Positions 40,248 through 53,120 of a stretch of 64,000 nucleotides of DNA are shown piece by piece. The first letter of the stretch is position 1. Every line of letters starts with the position of its first letter. The stretch is from positions 27,563,001-27,627,000 of the forward strand of contig NC_068563.1 in the NCBI RefSeq assembly GCF_022201045.2, in the 5' to 3' direction. Below the pieces are notes generated by a model that saw nothing but the letters and a program-made list of their open reading frames with translations, searched no databases and was not told where the DNA came from. The DNA comes from Citrus sinensis (lineage: Eukaryota > Streptophyta > Magnoliopsida > Sapindales > Rutaceae). The translations under genes and the position numbers were made by a program.

Positions 40248-43200
40248 TTACCTCTCCAAGAGCATCACCATTTCACAGTGCGAAGTATGTGGGAAAAGAT
40301 CCACTGCCATGGCTTTTACAGGTTGGAAAGGCTTTGATATGGGCATGGATTTGGCTCTATGCCTGGCCAAACCAGCACTGCTCATGTTCCTCCACCCCCT
40401 GTTGTCTTTATTTTTCTCAATTTTATCTGGAGACGGTGTGCAAAGCTCAATAGCATTTGCTACTAAGGTTTCAGGGTTACATGATATGTAACTGCACACC
40501 AAGAAATGGCATACATGTCAAAGGTTGTAGAAACAATACATAGTAGAACAAGGAATATACAAAGTTTTAAGGAAACTAACACAAGCCTCTGCAGTCGTGC
40601 ATGGGTCCTCAAAATTTTAATGACCTGCAACCGCCCAAAATCTGAATTAGCATAAGCAAGAACAAGTCAAGGCTGAAAAAGTTTCAAGTATAAAGCACAA
40701 GGTGCACTCTCATAGCCTTAACATGTAAGGTAAATTTAATCAAAGCATAAACCTTCTCAATAGCCATATTCAGTAGTGCTATTTAACCCTTTCTTTTTTA
40801 ACTAAATTTTATTTTAAGAATTACCCAGAGGCATATCAACCAAGATATGTTAGCCTCAAAAGATGAAATACCATTGTAAGAATAAACAAGGAAAATGAAA
40901 GGGAAAATCCATTAAGCAAAGAAAATAATTAAATCCAACTTCAAACAAATAAATAAACATGATGTGGTAGCATAATACAAAACCTTCAGCTGTTGGTACT
41001 TGGTAGCATAAAAACAGGGAAATGCTTCATTGGATGCACACTGCATGAAACTTCAATTTTTCCACACTCAAGGGTGGACCCTAAACCCACCCTTATATTC
41101 TTCATTATGTGGTCTGAATAATAGTAAGGGGCTCCTTTTATAATATATTTTATTTCTCATAAACAATAGAAGGGCCTCTGTGATTACAGTAGGAGTCATT
41201 GAAAAAAATATAAATGTGAATGTCCACATACATAGGAGCGTGTTACTTACAGTGGGATGAAGTCCGCCGCGTGGGGGATCAACAATAGCAACCACATTTT
41301 TAAACGGCTGCACCGAAGAATTTCCCTCTGAAGTGCAATCCTTCTGAAGTTGGCTTTGTGGTTCTTTTCCACTGCCTTCCGGACAATTGGAATCAGCTAT
41401 GTCATTTTCAGGGTCCTGGCCAGAGCACCCTTCATTTTCTGGAACATTGTCTCTGGAAGAGTCTTTCTCTTCAGCAATAGTAATTTCCTTGTTACTACCC
41501 TCAGATGCATGCTCATCTTCTTCCCGAAGGGGATTTAGGTAATCTTTCAGTAAAGATCCCATCACATCCTCTGCCTGTTGATCCATACAAATAAATAAAT
41601 GATTAAATTTCTACAATAATTACAACAAAATCAATAAACATAAATAATTTAAATAGAGTCAACCCCCGAGAATAACAAGATGTTCTGGCTCATGATTTGT
41701 TTTCAAGGACAATCATATCTCAAATTTGTATCCTTTATGAACAACTACATTATAATTTCTACAAGTAAAACGGCTAGAGAGTGTCAAAAAAGTCAAAATC
41801 AAACCTTTGCACAGACAAATCTACAGTTTTTTACGCCATTAATTTCAGCATTCCGATGAGCATCAGAAACTGCAGAAGCATTCATTTCAATTCCGATAAC
41901 CTGTAAATTGCAGAGTCCGAGAAGTCAAATCATTAAGAAAACGAAAACAAGATCGAATCAGCTTATTTCATAGATTACTACTCCCTGTTTACTGTTTCAA
42001 GAAGCCACCACTATATAAATCTATCCCTTTTCAAGTTACAATGTTATCCAAACAAGGTATCATACGTGTTACACAGGGTATTCAACACTAAAAGTACCCG
42101 AAGAATAACATGATATGTAGCTGACTATTACCATACCAACACGATGAGCTAATGTAAGCCCAATTGTTCCAGTTCCACAGCACACGTCAAAGAGCAAGGT
42201 ATCAGGACCCAAATCAGCCCAATCCCCAGCAAGTGAATATAGCTTCTCTGCAGCTAGGGTATTAACCTGCGGTACATGCATACTCTGTAAAAATCTTTCA
42301 TTTGCTTTTGTATATGGATGATAATCATTTGTGCATGCAAGATATTCAGCATTGTGAGAGAATTTTCAATTGAGCAAAAAGAGAAACAGAAACCAGAGGT
42401 CTAACCTGGAAAAAAGCAGTTGGAGATATGCAGAACCGAAGATTGCTTATAGAATCGTGGATTCTTGCTTCTACTACATCATTGCTTTCTTCTGGCTCAC
42501 CATCTGCTTTTGGGATGGAAAGAAGACGCAATGGAGCATCAGCTGGAGCTACATTTGATACCCCTTGGTGATCCTACATAAATACCAAAAACCATATGAT
42601 ATAAGGATAAAACAAAGAAAGTATCTTACAGGTTACAAAATTTTGGGGCAGCAGCTCAGGCTTAGGCCAAATATTATTAAAGTACCAATGAAGCTAACTG
42701 TTTAAAGTATATGATGGCATATAATGCAATATCCTTGGATTTTACAAAAAGCCCAATGAAACAAAAGCTCCAAATAGTTACAAACCCTTGAAATAATAAC
42801 CTCCCAACTCTCTCCCATTTTCCTGTTCTATACTGTCCCACGAGGCACTTCTTCCCAATAATTTAGTTAATTATGTATGTATTAACTTTTCTAATTACAG
42901 AGCAAAATCACGATAAGGAGCTCATACCTGAATGACCAAAGCTGTCAGTGGTAAAGATGGAGAACTTGCAGTAGCTCCAGCCGCAAAAGCTTTAGCCAAC
43001 CTCTCAAATTCATTGTTTACCACTGCATCATCAAAGGTCGCTGAGGAGACCTGTGTAATCAAGATAGGGGGTGGGGGGGAACAAAAGCTATAAGAAAATA
43101 CATAAGCAGAATACATTGAAAGGAAAACAATAATCTAATCCTTCATAAACCAAATTACATCGGCTTGAGCCAATTACAATTTAACATCATTCTTTTTTTA

Positions 43201-46200
43201 ACATACTCCAGGACCTTCTGAATAAGTTATGGCTCATTAGTTCACTGAATCTGTCTACTAGTTCTTTAGACACAAACCTGTGCTATTAGCATGACCTCTG
43301 AAATGTTGACCTCTGAAATGTTGACCTCTAAATTCTCAACATCCAATGGCTTCCCTGGACTTCTTCCTTCTCGAACCTTAAATACACATCAAGATATAGA
43401 ATGTTAAATTTAAGAGTATATGAAATCTCAGGTTCATTTTAACAGCATATTAGATAGAGGTGGCAATATGGGTCAGGATTCATTTATTCGATTCGATGCG
43501 AATTACATGGGTTTGGGTTTGAAAAAATTGATTCGTTTAATAAATGGGTGAATTCGATTTGATTCGCTAATTAAACGAATCGAATCCAGGTTTGAAGATA
43601 TTGATTCGTTTATTCGTTTAGAATTCGTTTAATAAACAGGTCATAAACGAATCGAATACAAATGATTCGTTTAAAATTAGTTTACTTAAATTACTTTTTT
43701 GTTCTAAAATTTATTTGAAATTTTTTTTAAATTTGAAGGTTATTTGTATTATTAAGGATTTGGTATTTGGTATTTGGATGATTGTATATTTAATCCTATA
43801 ATATGGTTTGATTATTTGTATTTTGTTGTAGGATATTAAATTTGTGGCTTTTTCATATTTTACTTTGCTTAATTTTGTTTATTAATTATATTTTTCTAAA
43901 CGAATAGTAAACGAATCTTGATTCGTTATGGATTCGTAATAGGGTAAACGAATAATAAACGAATCCGGATTCAATTTGATTTGTTTATTAATTCTACTAA
44001 ATGAATTAAACGAATCGAATCCGAATCCTGAGATTTCAATTCATTTAATAAACGAATCGAATCCGAATCAGTAGAATTTTGACCCAATTCATTTACGATT
44101 CAATTCGAAATCGATTCGTTTTGCCACCCCTAATATTACACAAATCCTAACTCAGTGCATAACAATGGTGAGAGAAGCCCAAAATTGTTTTTAAAAAAAA
44201 AAAAAACACTCAGTAGTCACTGTGAGCAACATGTACCGTTAACTGGCGCCAGAATCCACTATTTTTGAATCTGTTCCAAACTGGTAAGTCTGATTGCTGC
44301 AGAAATTCCTGAAAGATTGAAGCATATTTACAAGCAATTTCTGATACATTTGGGCAGTCCACAGGTTCTTCGACTGCTGTGACACCCTCCCTGAAAATCT
44401 CGTCTTTCAGTGAAGTAGCTCCAACACTAAGAAGTGTCTCCCAACAACAGCAACCAGAGAGAGAGTGAACAAAAGAGAATGCCTTTTACCTAAAGTTTCC
44501 AAGCATGAATCCTACAGTTGGTTTTGCCTGGAGAGAATATCCAACAGAAAACTCACACTTGTTACGGTATCCATTCACAAGTGGGGATCCAAGTATTCCC
44601 TCTAGTTTACATGGAAGACCACCTGCAGGATGTTAGATAGAACAAGGATAGAGATAAGAAAGGGCGGATCTAGGACTTTTTACAACCCTAGGCTAATTTA
44701 TAAATTTATGGTAGACATTTGTGTGAATGTCGTTACTTGTAAAGGAGTAAAACAACATATATATCAAGCAACGTGACATCAAAACTCTTACCGAAATATA
44801 TGTATTTAATAAAAGAATGATAATAATGTAACAAATAAGTTTATGATATAAATTATTAAACTTGTACATTAAAAAAATTATTTATGAAATTCTTTTTTAT
44901 TTTATATAGAATGTGATATATTTGAATAATATCATTTAGCAAAAAGAAAAAGAACAAGTATATCTGTGAAGGAAATAAACCATGAAATTATGAAAATATT
45001 GTTAGTTGTTACTATAATTGTTTTATAACTTTCTAATACTAGTGACAATGTTATAATACATTGACATACTTTTTTTTTTTTGTTCAATTAGACCAAACCA
45101 TAACATTTTTTATAATAAGTTAAAACAGTATTAATATTTTAAGCCCCAAAACAGTACTAATATTTTAAGCCCCTAATGATCTCAATTTAGTCAATAAATT
45201 ATATATTTAACCATTTAATAAAATAAGTCACTCTAATTGAAAAAAATAAGGAAAGTGTTAAATTGGGGACATATTTGAAAATAAAATTAAAACCATATTA
45301 TTATTTGAAAAATTATAAAAATTTAAGGTGCATGAATGAAATTTTCTTGGGCGATCAGGCGTGACACAGCCCGGCCTACCCCAGCCCAGCCCAGCCCAGC
45401 CCAGCCGTAGGTCTGCCTTTGGTGGAAAGAGTCCCAACACTTCTATTTGGAAAGACCTCATGGAGGAAAAACATACCTATCTCTCTTGATTTCATAATCC
45501 ATTCTGGAAGTGAAACACCATTTGGACAAGCTTTACGCGCATTTCTAGTCTGTCCAAAACATTTGAAAAGTTCAGATATCTAAGAAATTGTACTGCATTG
45601 GTTTATAAGAAATGAAAAGCAAAACATAAATTGGCAATTCTAACAAGTTTTTTGAGCATCTGTGCGATTGAGTTCTTTTTGTGTTCCAATTGAACGCTGT
45701 AAGACATATGAGCAAGGGGTGTCACAACATCTCGTGCACTTTTAACCTTCAAGCCCGAACCATCTCCTGCTAAACCTTCATCGTTTCCATTACCATCTTC
45801 ATGTCCATTTGAAGATGCATGGGCCTCAGCAAGTTCTCCAGGCACAGCAGATTCACTAGTTTGCTTGGCATTTCCGGATAGAGTCATAGGTGATTTGATA
45901 TTCTTATCAAAAGATCGGGGAACAACATTAGCAACCTTTAAAGTCTTGTTTCCAATAGATATTCCTTCCAGCTCCTGCCTCATCAACACTCTCACATGAG
46001 TCAAAAGCTCATTACAAAATTTAAGAAGCAGTAACACTAAACAGTAATAAACAAACGATACCTCTACTGCATTTTTCAATTGCTCTACACTTTCAAACTT
46101 CACAAAACCCACAGTCATGCCTTTCTTTTTCTTTGCAGATTTGTATAAAATTCCCTGCCAAAATAAGCATTTCTCATGAACAAGCAAGTCAATTATACTT

Positions 46201-46902
46201 TGGCTGTGAGTGATTCCATTTCAAAGCAATTGTGGATTTAAAAACAGTAAAATGTTCTTCACTGTTGTCAGAATACATTAATAAAAAAAAATATCTTTAA
46301 TTTCTTAAGTTTAAAGAAACTGTTTTAGCACTCACATGATCTGCGAGAAACTTCTTCAAGTTATCAGAATGCCACTTTCTAGGCAAATGCACCAAACATT
46401 TACTAAGCTCAACATCTTGATCGCCGTCGCCGTCGCCGTCAACCACCGCCTCCGTCATCATAACCTCCTCCACTGCGTCTTCCTTCGCTTCACATTTATC
46501 TCCATCCTCCAATTTCCTCGCCTTCTTGGCCCGCTCCGACGTCGGGTCCCACGTGTCATCGGGTCTGATTCGGAGCTCCTCTTCGCCGTGAGCGTACCTG
46601 CAGGTGCTTCCATGGCAGCACGTGCCGACCTTCCTGAAGTAGGAGCAGAGACTGGTTTTGTGTAGAGGGTGAAGTGAAGGGGAAGGCGAAGGCTCAGCTG
46701 ATTCTGATTGTGGGCCCTCCGTTGCCAGGTCCTCTCTTTTGCGTTTCTCGGCCGCGGTAGTGGTGACGTCATCTGTCGATTGCGGAATGGAAGGTTGGAT
46801 TTGTTCGTCGTCGGCGTTTTGTAGAGGTTCGTTGTGACTGGTTGGATCTTGACCGTTGATTGGAGGCGGGAGGTTTAGGGTTTCAGTTGGAAATGATGCC
46901 AT
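40248..46902 (-). CDS. CCCH zinc-finger TRM2-type tRNA (uracil-5-)-methyltransferase
   Basis: By family it transfers methyl from SAM to U54 of tRNA (m5U). The multi-exon product is roughly 800 aa. The order is a disordered acidic N-terminus, a CCCH finger (C-x8-C-x5-C-x3-H in LCSYFRKVGTC to CRYAH), an RRM-like fold (CLVHLPRKWHSDNLKKFLADH, VGFVKFES), then the methyltransferase: RNKCEFSVGYS, CISPTAFFQVN, SAM motif LLFDVCCGTGTIGLTLA, IGIEMNASAV, AIVDPPRGGLHP, and YISCNPETL with the nucleophilic Cys. The ending KAMAVDLFPHTSHCEMVMLLER is typical. The domain order matches Arabidopsis At2g28450 (C3H24), recalled from memory. The start at 46902 is the first ATG; an acidic insert of about 90 residues separates motifs I and IV. 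Two introns carry repeats (43455-44132 and 44660-45425). Confidence 0.93.
43455..44132. mobile_element. hAT-like non-autonomous element in a TRM2 intron
   Basis: 678 bp with ends TAGAGGTGGCAA and, inverted, TAGGGGTGGCAA. It is flanked by ATATTAGA (43447-43454) and ATATTACA (44133-44140), a 7/8 match to an 8-bp target duplication as made by hAT transposases. Its sub-terminal parts are packed with variants of the word AAACGAATCGAATCC on both strands, likely transposase-binding sites. The centre is AT-rich with no transposase frame. Confidence 0.7.
44660..45425. repeat. possible transposon remnant with CCCAG tandem repeat
   Basis: An AT-rich block in a TRM2 intron is bounded by AAAGGGCGGATCTAGG on the left and, inverted, AAAGGCAGACCTACGG on the right. 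A (CCCAG)n run sits at 45379-45407. I found no target duplication, so the element call is weak. Confidence 0.3.
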
Positions 46903-47436
46903 TGCGGTTACCACCCAATTTCCCCCACTACCGGCACACCACTGTGATTTATTCTTGGTTTGTGACTGTTTAGTATTTTATATGAGAACGTGATTTTTTT
47001 TTTCTTTGTAATTATTATTAAAAAGAAAAGAAAATTGTTAAAACTTCAAATTTTAGTCTAAGCATGCATTACGAACACGTACCGGCAACCATTTACGCTA
47101 TAATAGAATGCGTAAGGTTGAAACGTAAGAAAAAAATTGTGTGAGCGAAAACAACCACGGCCATAATCTGTTGAGATTATATGTTGTTGTTAACTAGCAA
47201 TGATGTCTTTCGTTTAATACATATATTAAGGATTCCTCGACAGGCTTACACAACAGTAATTAGATAATGCTTTGAACCAAGGTACCAAACCCAAAAAAAA
47301 AATCAAAAGAATTTCTATATGTAACTCATAGAACAGCACGAAACCATATATACATGAGAAGTCATTGGCCCAACAATTTTTTCTTCCCTTCTTTTTTCGA
47401 GTACAAAAGCCAATCATTTGGGAGCAGAGACCGTCC

Positions 47437-50171
47437 TCAATCATCAGCTGCATTATTCACCTTAATTTCCAGCAGCCTCTCAACCGGTTGCCTGCAAATT
47501 GGACACCGGTTTGTCTGGAACTGCAAAACCTTCGCACATTCACTGCACATGCACTGCATAGACAGAACGAAGGACGTAAGATCGTCAACATATCCAGATA
47601 GCCAACCCAATACACACCCCAACATGGGCCCAAAACCTTGTAAATTGGTCTTTTACTGTTCTTCAACAATTCATCCTTCCTCCATGGAATATATATATAT
47701 ATAGAAATACTTCTTCAAGCAAATTTTTAAATGGGAGCTGAAAACAACACATGATGCTTCCCTAAGTGGGTGGAGTGGGCAAACAACAAAGTAGAAAACG
47801 AGTAAAATATTACTTGTACTGTTGTTGAACCTTTCCAGTGCATTTAAGGGGAGTTGGCTGAAACATTTACAACCTACAGCATCCAACCATGGGCTTAAGA
47901 ATAGAGCCACAACCTACAACATGCAACTGAGCTCCCACTTTTCAGTTCAGAGAACAACCTTCAACACTGGCTATGGTGAAGTCTAGTGGAGATGAACACT
48001 TTATTCTAAACCAAAATTTTGGAACATTCCCAACTGTCCTTTTCTAAAGCCGATGACTAGGTTATATGACAAGGAAAAATTTGTATATCAGAAGTATCAA
48101 AAGCCTACCTAAAGCAGATTGAAAAGCCACATATAGCAACAAATACGATGTGGATACACCTAATCCGTGTAGAGAAGAAACGTCAAAGGCCTACCAGACA
48201 TGCACTACTGTTTCTTACAATCTGCATCTGATCTCAACTAAAAGTTATTAATAGCGGATGGTGTGCATATACACAAGTATTTATGTTATCAGATGACTTG
48301 CTATTCTTCTAAACTGCTGCCATTAATTGCTAATAAAAAATTTGACTCGAGATGGATAAAACACTGACGGCTATGTTGTTAGTCCTCCCTTCAGATCTGG
48401 GTGAAAATTAGAGAGATACCTCTCCACTGCCTTCTTTCATTGCACCAAAAGAAAAATATATATATAAAAGACACAGATAGGGAAGAGAATTGAGTAATAC
48501 TCTGAACATACCATGTGTCGGCATGGGAGAACCGTTGTGTCCCGTGGTTCCGACAAGCAGATGACACATTCTTTTCCAGAATCAGTCTCATCACCAGCAA
48601 CTGTACTCCCAATTCCGTAAATTTCCTGAAGCTCATACCTCACTCTGTTCACCCACAAGATCTGCTTAATTACCTGTACATGGAAGCCACCTTCCTCTTT
48701 CTTTTCAAACACTGCCATAGTAATTTGAGAATTCCCGGTTGGATTTGCTTCTGCTTCGCTGGAATCTGCCGGGCGTGCCTCAGCCCTCACAATTATAGGA
48801 TAAATTTCAGCATTCACCTTAGTTAACGCTATCTCATCAAACATTGACAAGTCAATCCCTGTTCCACAAGGTTGTCTAAACTTCTGGCCAAGACCTTGTT
48901 GGAAGGTTATGGTGACTGGTTTAAGCAGTTCTTCTTTGGTTGCAATTACAGTACAGTCTACATCTTCTTTACCGAAAAATGCGACAGTAATACTGCAGGA
49001 AAAAAGGAAAAAGAACAATAAACCACTAAGAAAAGAAGAATATTTGTTGACACATGCAAAATGTGATTCATATCATCCCTAAAACAAATGAACCATAAAC
49101 ATAAGAATGTCTATAAAGTAGTATACAGCTAAAAGCAAGACAATATTACTATGATAATTAACCAGGTTCATAATTTCAATGATTAGTAACTTTGTCAACA
49201 ATATGCAGACCTTGATGAAGGTGGCTTCTCTCTAGATAACACTCATGACAATAACTGGGGAGTCCACCAGTATTATATTATTTGAACATCAGTAGCACCA
49301 AATGTTTACTTTGCAACCAGGTCATAAACCACATTTTTTAACTCAAATGTTAACGATGCTTGTCAACAAAACTTCAAGCAACCAAAGGATAAAATCCTCA
49401 AGCATCACTCAAAATCCAACATGTTATTCAGCTAAAGGAAGAATTAATGTTTTTCAGATGCCCAAAAAAACCAAGAAATCAACACCATTCCAAATTAAAT
49501 TCAGCATCAATATAAGAAATTAAAAAAAAAATGAATAAACACTCCCATTTTCCACATGAACACCCTCAAACACATAAAAATTTCTCTCCTATAATTAGTA
49601 TTCTTGATAGCTAAAAATCATTTGCATTTTCTTTTACAAAAATGAAACCCATAAAAAAAAAAAAAAACCACATCTAAGAATCATAACAAATCGTCAAATT
49701 TTCAAAACCAAACACATAAACCAAAAATAATAATAATAATAATTAGAACTCCAAATAAAATTAATAAAAATTTCACCTTCCAGGCGCCGCGGCATCAAAA
49801 GTGAAAGCAACAAGAAACTGCCCAGGATTCTCCTCGTCAGGCTCAACCCTAAGCGTCTCTTTTTTCACATTCACATCATTTCTAATCGTCACCGCCTTCT
49901 GGTGCTCCATATACTGCGGCGGAGGCGGGGGAGGCGGAGGGTGCGCCGGGTAATGCCCGCTCGGCATGTGATGGTAACCGTAGGCCCCGTGGACGGGCAC
50001 AGGCGGAGGGTAGTATCCAGGGTAAAGAGGGTAGTATTGGTTCGGGTATTGAGACGGGTATGGCGTAGCAGCGGCGAACACGTATTGGCTTTGTGTTTGT
50101 CTGGTCGTCGGCGGCGGTGTCGGCGGTGGGATGTTGCTGTGGTGGCGCCTGTGGCTTCCAGAATTACCCAT
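47437..50171 (-). CDS. RING E3 ubiquitin ligase of the LOG2/LUL family
   Basis: Three exons (50171-49777, 48992-48512, 47553-47437) total 993 nt (330 aa). The order is MGNSGS, a consensus N-myristoylation site; a Pro/Tyr-rich disordered region of about 90 residues; the DAR2-type domain of the family (from [14 protein letters not shown] to [17 protein letters not shown]); and a C-terminal RING built from [26 protein letters not shown] and CPICRQPV, ending [11 protein letters not shown]. Plant relatives are membrane-attached ligases; LOG2 works with GDU1 in amino-acid export and with RD21 turnover in drought. Which paralogue this is cannot be decided here. The second intron is about 960 bp. The RING is split between exons 2 and 3 but is complete after splicing. 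Confidence 0.95.
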
Positions 50172-50240
50172 TATTTTTACTATTATTATTATTTTTTTTT
50201 TTGGGTAAAAACGAAAGAAATTGGACGTTTGGTTTGGTGG

Positions 50241-50253
50241 ACCTATTTATAGG
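50241..50253 (-). promoter_or_regulatory. TATA box of the LUL gene
   Basis: On the - strand CCTATAAATAGG lies about 70 bp before the start codon, a good match to the plant TATA consensus. A G-rich tract sits just upstream of it. Confidence 0.6.
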
Positions 50254-50261
50254 CTTTTTGG

Positions 50262-50300
50262 TTTTTTTTTTTTTTGGGGGGGGGTGGGGAGGGGGGGGAA
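50262..50300. repeat. compound homopolymer T14 G9 followed by interrupted G runs
   Basis: Lies immediately upstream of the LUL TATA box. On the - strand it is a C-rich then A-rich block. The interrupted G runs could form a quadruplex on the + strand. Confidence 0.75.
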
Positions 50301-50485
50301 GAGAAAATAAAGAGAGATTTTGGCTGTAAAAATGCTAAGAAAATGTGAGATTTGAGAATGAGTCTTTATCTCCTTTTTTGTCTTTGATGATTAAATAATA
50401 AAAATAAAAATATTTTAATGGATGAATATTTGAGAATTTGGTATTTATATGCTCATGTACAACTCAAAGACACCCACCTTGAGAA

Positions 50486-51463
50486 TAGGGATGGTAATAG
50501 ATTGGATCTTACTTAAGATCCACGTGATCCAAATATAATCCGATTGGATTTGGGTTGGTTTAAAATAGATTTAGATCGAATTTGAATATCGATGTGTGGA
50601 TCTAAAACGGATTTGGAGTAGGTCTGGATCGATCGTAATATCTAAATCCATATCCATATCCACCCATCTTTTAATTTTATTTTATTTTAAAAGTTTTTTA
50701 ACAATTGTAGAATTATAATATAATAAATTTTATTCATAGCATATTAATGGTATTTACCATACATTTAAACTCTTAAAACTTAAAGGTTAGTTTTGTAAAT
50801 TTAAAGATTAGTCAGTCCCAAAGCATGTACATATAATATTTAAATTGCAAGCCAAGTAATACAACATGACAATTTATTTTATTATATTGGCCAAATAATT
50901 TTTAAGGAATATAATTATTCATATATTTAGTCAAATATGGCCATAATAAAAATAATAATGCATTGAATATAAATCATATTTAATTTATATGTCATTATCT
51001 AATGTTGTAGGAATGAATGTGGGTGTGTCATGGATATTAAAATGATGAAGGAAACAATAAAATATTAGATTGATCCTATAATTACTTTTGAAATATATTT
51101 TATTATCTCTCTTATTGGTTGTTTTGGTGTAAAAGTATAAGTTACAATATTTGTTATATTTTTGAGAAAAACTATATAATTTATTTGTTATTAATACATT
51201 TTGGCCTTCAATTTTCATTCTAAAAAATTATTACTTTTTTATTGCTGAATTTTAAAATTCATAACGGATCTAAAGTAGATTTGAATTATTATTATTTTTT
51301 TTTAGGGTAGATATAGATATTTATTTATTTTTTGGATCTAGATATGGAGCGAAAAATATGAATTCATGACAAATCTGGAGCAGATAAGGATTTTGATTTT
51401 TATTATGGATCTGGATCTAGAGTACAGTAGATCCAACTCATATCTGCCTCATTGCTATCACTA
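50486..51463. mobile_element. hAT-like non-autonomous element upstream of LUL
   Basis: 978 bp beginning TAGGGATGGTAATAG and ending in an inverted, diverged version (TAGTGATAGCAATGAG). The flanks CTTGAGAA and CTCGAGGA agree at 6 of 8 positions, a decayed 8-bp target duplication. Sub-terminal regions are crowded with the word GGATC and variants such as GGATCTAGA. The central part is very AT-rich and has no transposase. Confidence 0.55.
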
Positions 51464-52276
51464 CTCGAGGACATAGATTATAGAAAATTCTATAATTTTA
51501 AAAACAAAATTGTGAATATTTTTTAGTCTTTTCTGTTATTATTTTGTTATTTGCTCTAATTATATTTGAAATTGTCGAATTTACCTAGTATATGTTGCTT
51601 TTCTAAAAAGTAGGAAATTGATATGGTACGCTTTCCCGATGAATGTGTGTATATTCTCATTTTTCATTCTTTGAAAAAAAAATAATTAATTTGTTGAATT
51701 TACGCACTTAAAAAAGTGAGCCCTCGCTTAGACCGTGGGCCGCCCTGGCCCGGTCCCTTAAATATGTCCCATCCCAAAATATAAGGCGGATTTTGATTCA
51801 GCAGTTAAAATCATCAGTCATTGAATTGTTCAGTTTGTCCAAAAAGCCCAATTATTTCCAAAGCATATGATGCTGGATTTGAATTATAGCTTTCAAAATA
51901 GCGAACATCGAGTCTGAAAAAACAATAATTAAAATAATCAAACTCTTTTGCCTATAATTAGGCACTTATTAGAGGGAGTTTGGTTATTTTACTCTTTTGC
52001 CTATAACAGGTTTTGATGCTTGGATTTAGACCCTCAAAATTCACAATTCCATCAAAGCAGTCCTCCAATCCAAGCTATCTAAGAACTTCATTCATATGAC
52101 TTTTATATAATTATTAAGAAAAATTCGATAGTGCATGGTAAATATAATTTTTAAATAATAAATTTGATAAAGATGATAAAATTATAAGTCTTTCATTGTA
52201 TAAGTGTAAGGTGAGATTAACAAATCATCAAAATTCACAATACACACACATATACGCATATATGTATATGCATATC

Positions 52277-52483
52277 AGTTCTCCTCTAGTGTGCGCATCC
52301 TCATTTTTTTTATGCGGACATGCTAATAAATCTTGCGATTTAACGAAGTTAATTTCCAATCCACTATTAAATCATGAGATTTAATAGAGTTATTTTAATT
52401 AACTATTAAACCGCATGGTTAATAGCATGTTCGCATAAAGAAAAAAAAAACGAGGGCACCAACACCTGAGAATGATTGTGTGT
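52277..52483. mobile_element. hairpin MITE-like inverted repeat
   Basis: The left arm contains TTTATGCGGACATGCTAATAA and the right arm, inverted, TTTATGCGAACATGCTATTAA; both are preceded by CTC(A/G)TTTTTTT. The arms enclose about 100 bp that itself has internal symmetry around ATTAAATC. No certain target duplication. Confidence 0.5.
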
Positions 52484-53018
52484 GTATGTAGTTTAAGTTT
52501 CAAATTATAAACATATATTAGCTAGAAATTAAGGATAAATGGTTTACGTATCATTGTCAAACTCATAGCCAATAGCCTACAAAGCTCTAGGAAGCTTATT
52601 AATTTGTTCTATTAATTTGCAAAGCTTTCGCTATGAGTTTGATAATAATAAGTGAGCTACTTCTCCTTAATAAAATTCTAGCTAATATATATTCATTTAA
52701 TTTGAGGCTTATATATAGTTTTTCTCTAATGAGAACATCTTCACTTTGCTAAAGTAAGGATATTAGTAAAATATAAAAAATACAGATATCTATATATTGG
52801 CGACTATTTTTATCTGTTAGTGACATCCTCTTTTTTAACAAAATAACAAAATGAGAATGCCTCATTAAAGAATTATATATATATATATATTAATTATTTT
52901 TTTACTAGCATTCTCTCTTTAATAAAGTAAGCAATCACTTTAATGAAGTAAACAAATAATGTAAATAAAGAACTAGAAGATAAAAAATATGTGGATGCAT
53001 TATCTGTGATATTGTTAA

Positions 53019-53120
53019 TTGATGCATCAAGAACTACTGTGCTTGAAGCCCCTGCAAGCCAAGCCTTCCCCATCAGAATTAGTACTGATTTTGCTAGTGG
53101 GATCTCACAGACCACTCAGG
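53019..53120 (+). other. orphan exon-like open stretch
   Basis: A short open frame with balanced codon use, unlike the AT-rich surroundings, runs to CAG/GTTGGT, a plausible donor. I recognise no protein family on either strand and find no neighbouring exons. It may be a fragment of a lost or captured gene, or chance. Confidence 0.2.

Noticed and set aside
46336..46665. 109-codon frame on the + strand
   Set aside because: Antisense to the CCCH-finger exon of the TRM2 gene.
25958..50171. Functional cluster of tRNA-modification and ubiquitin genes
   Set aside because: The genes belong to separate, widely conserved housekeeping families with their own promoters; proximity alone in a plant genome is not evidence of a cluster.
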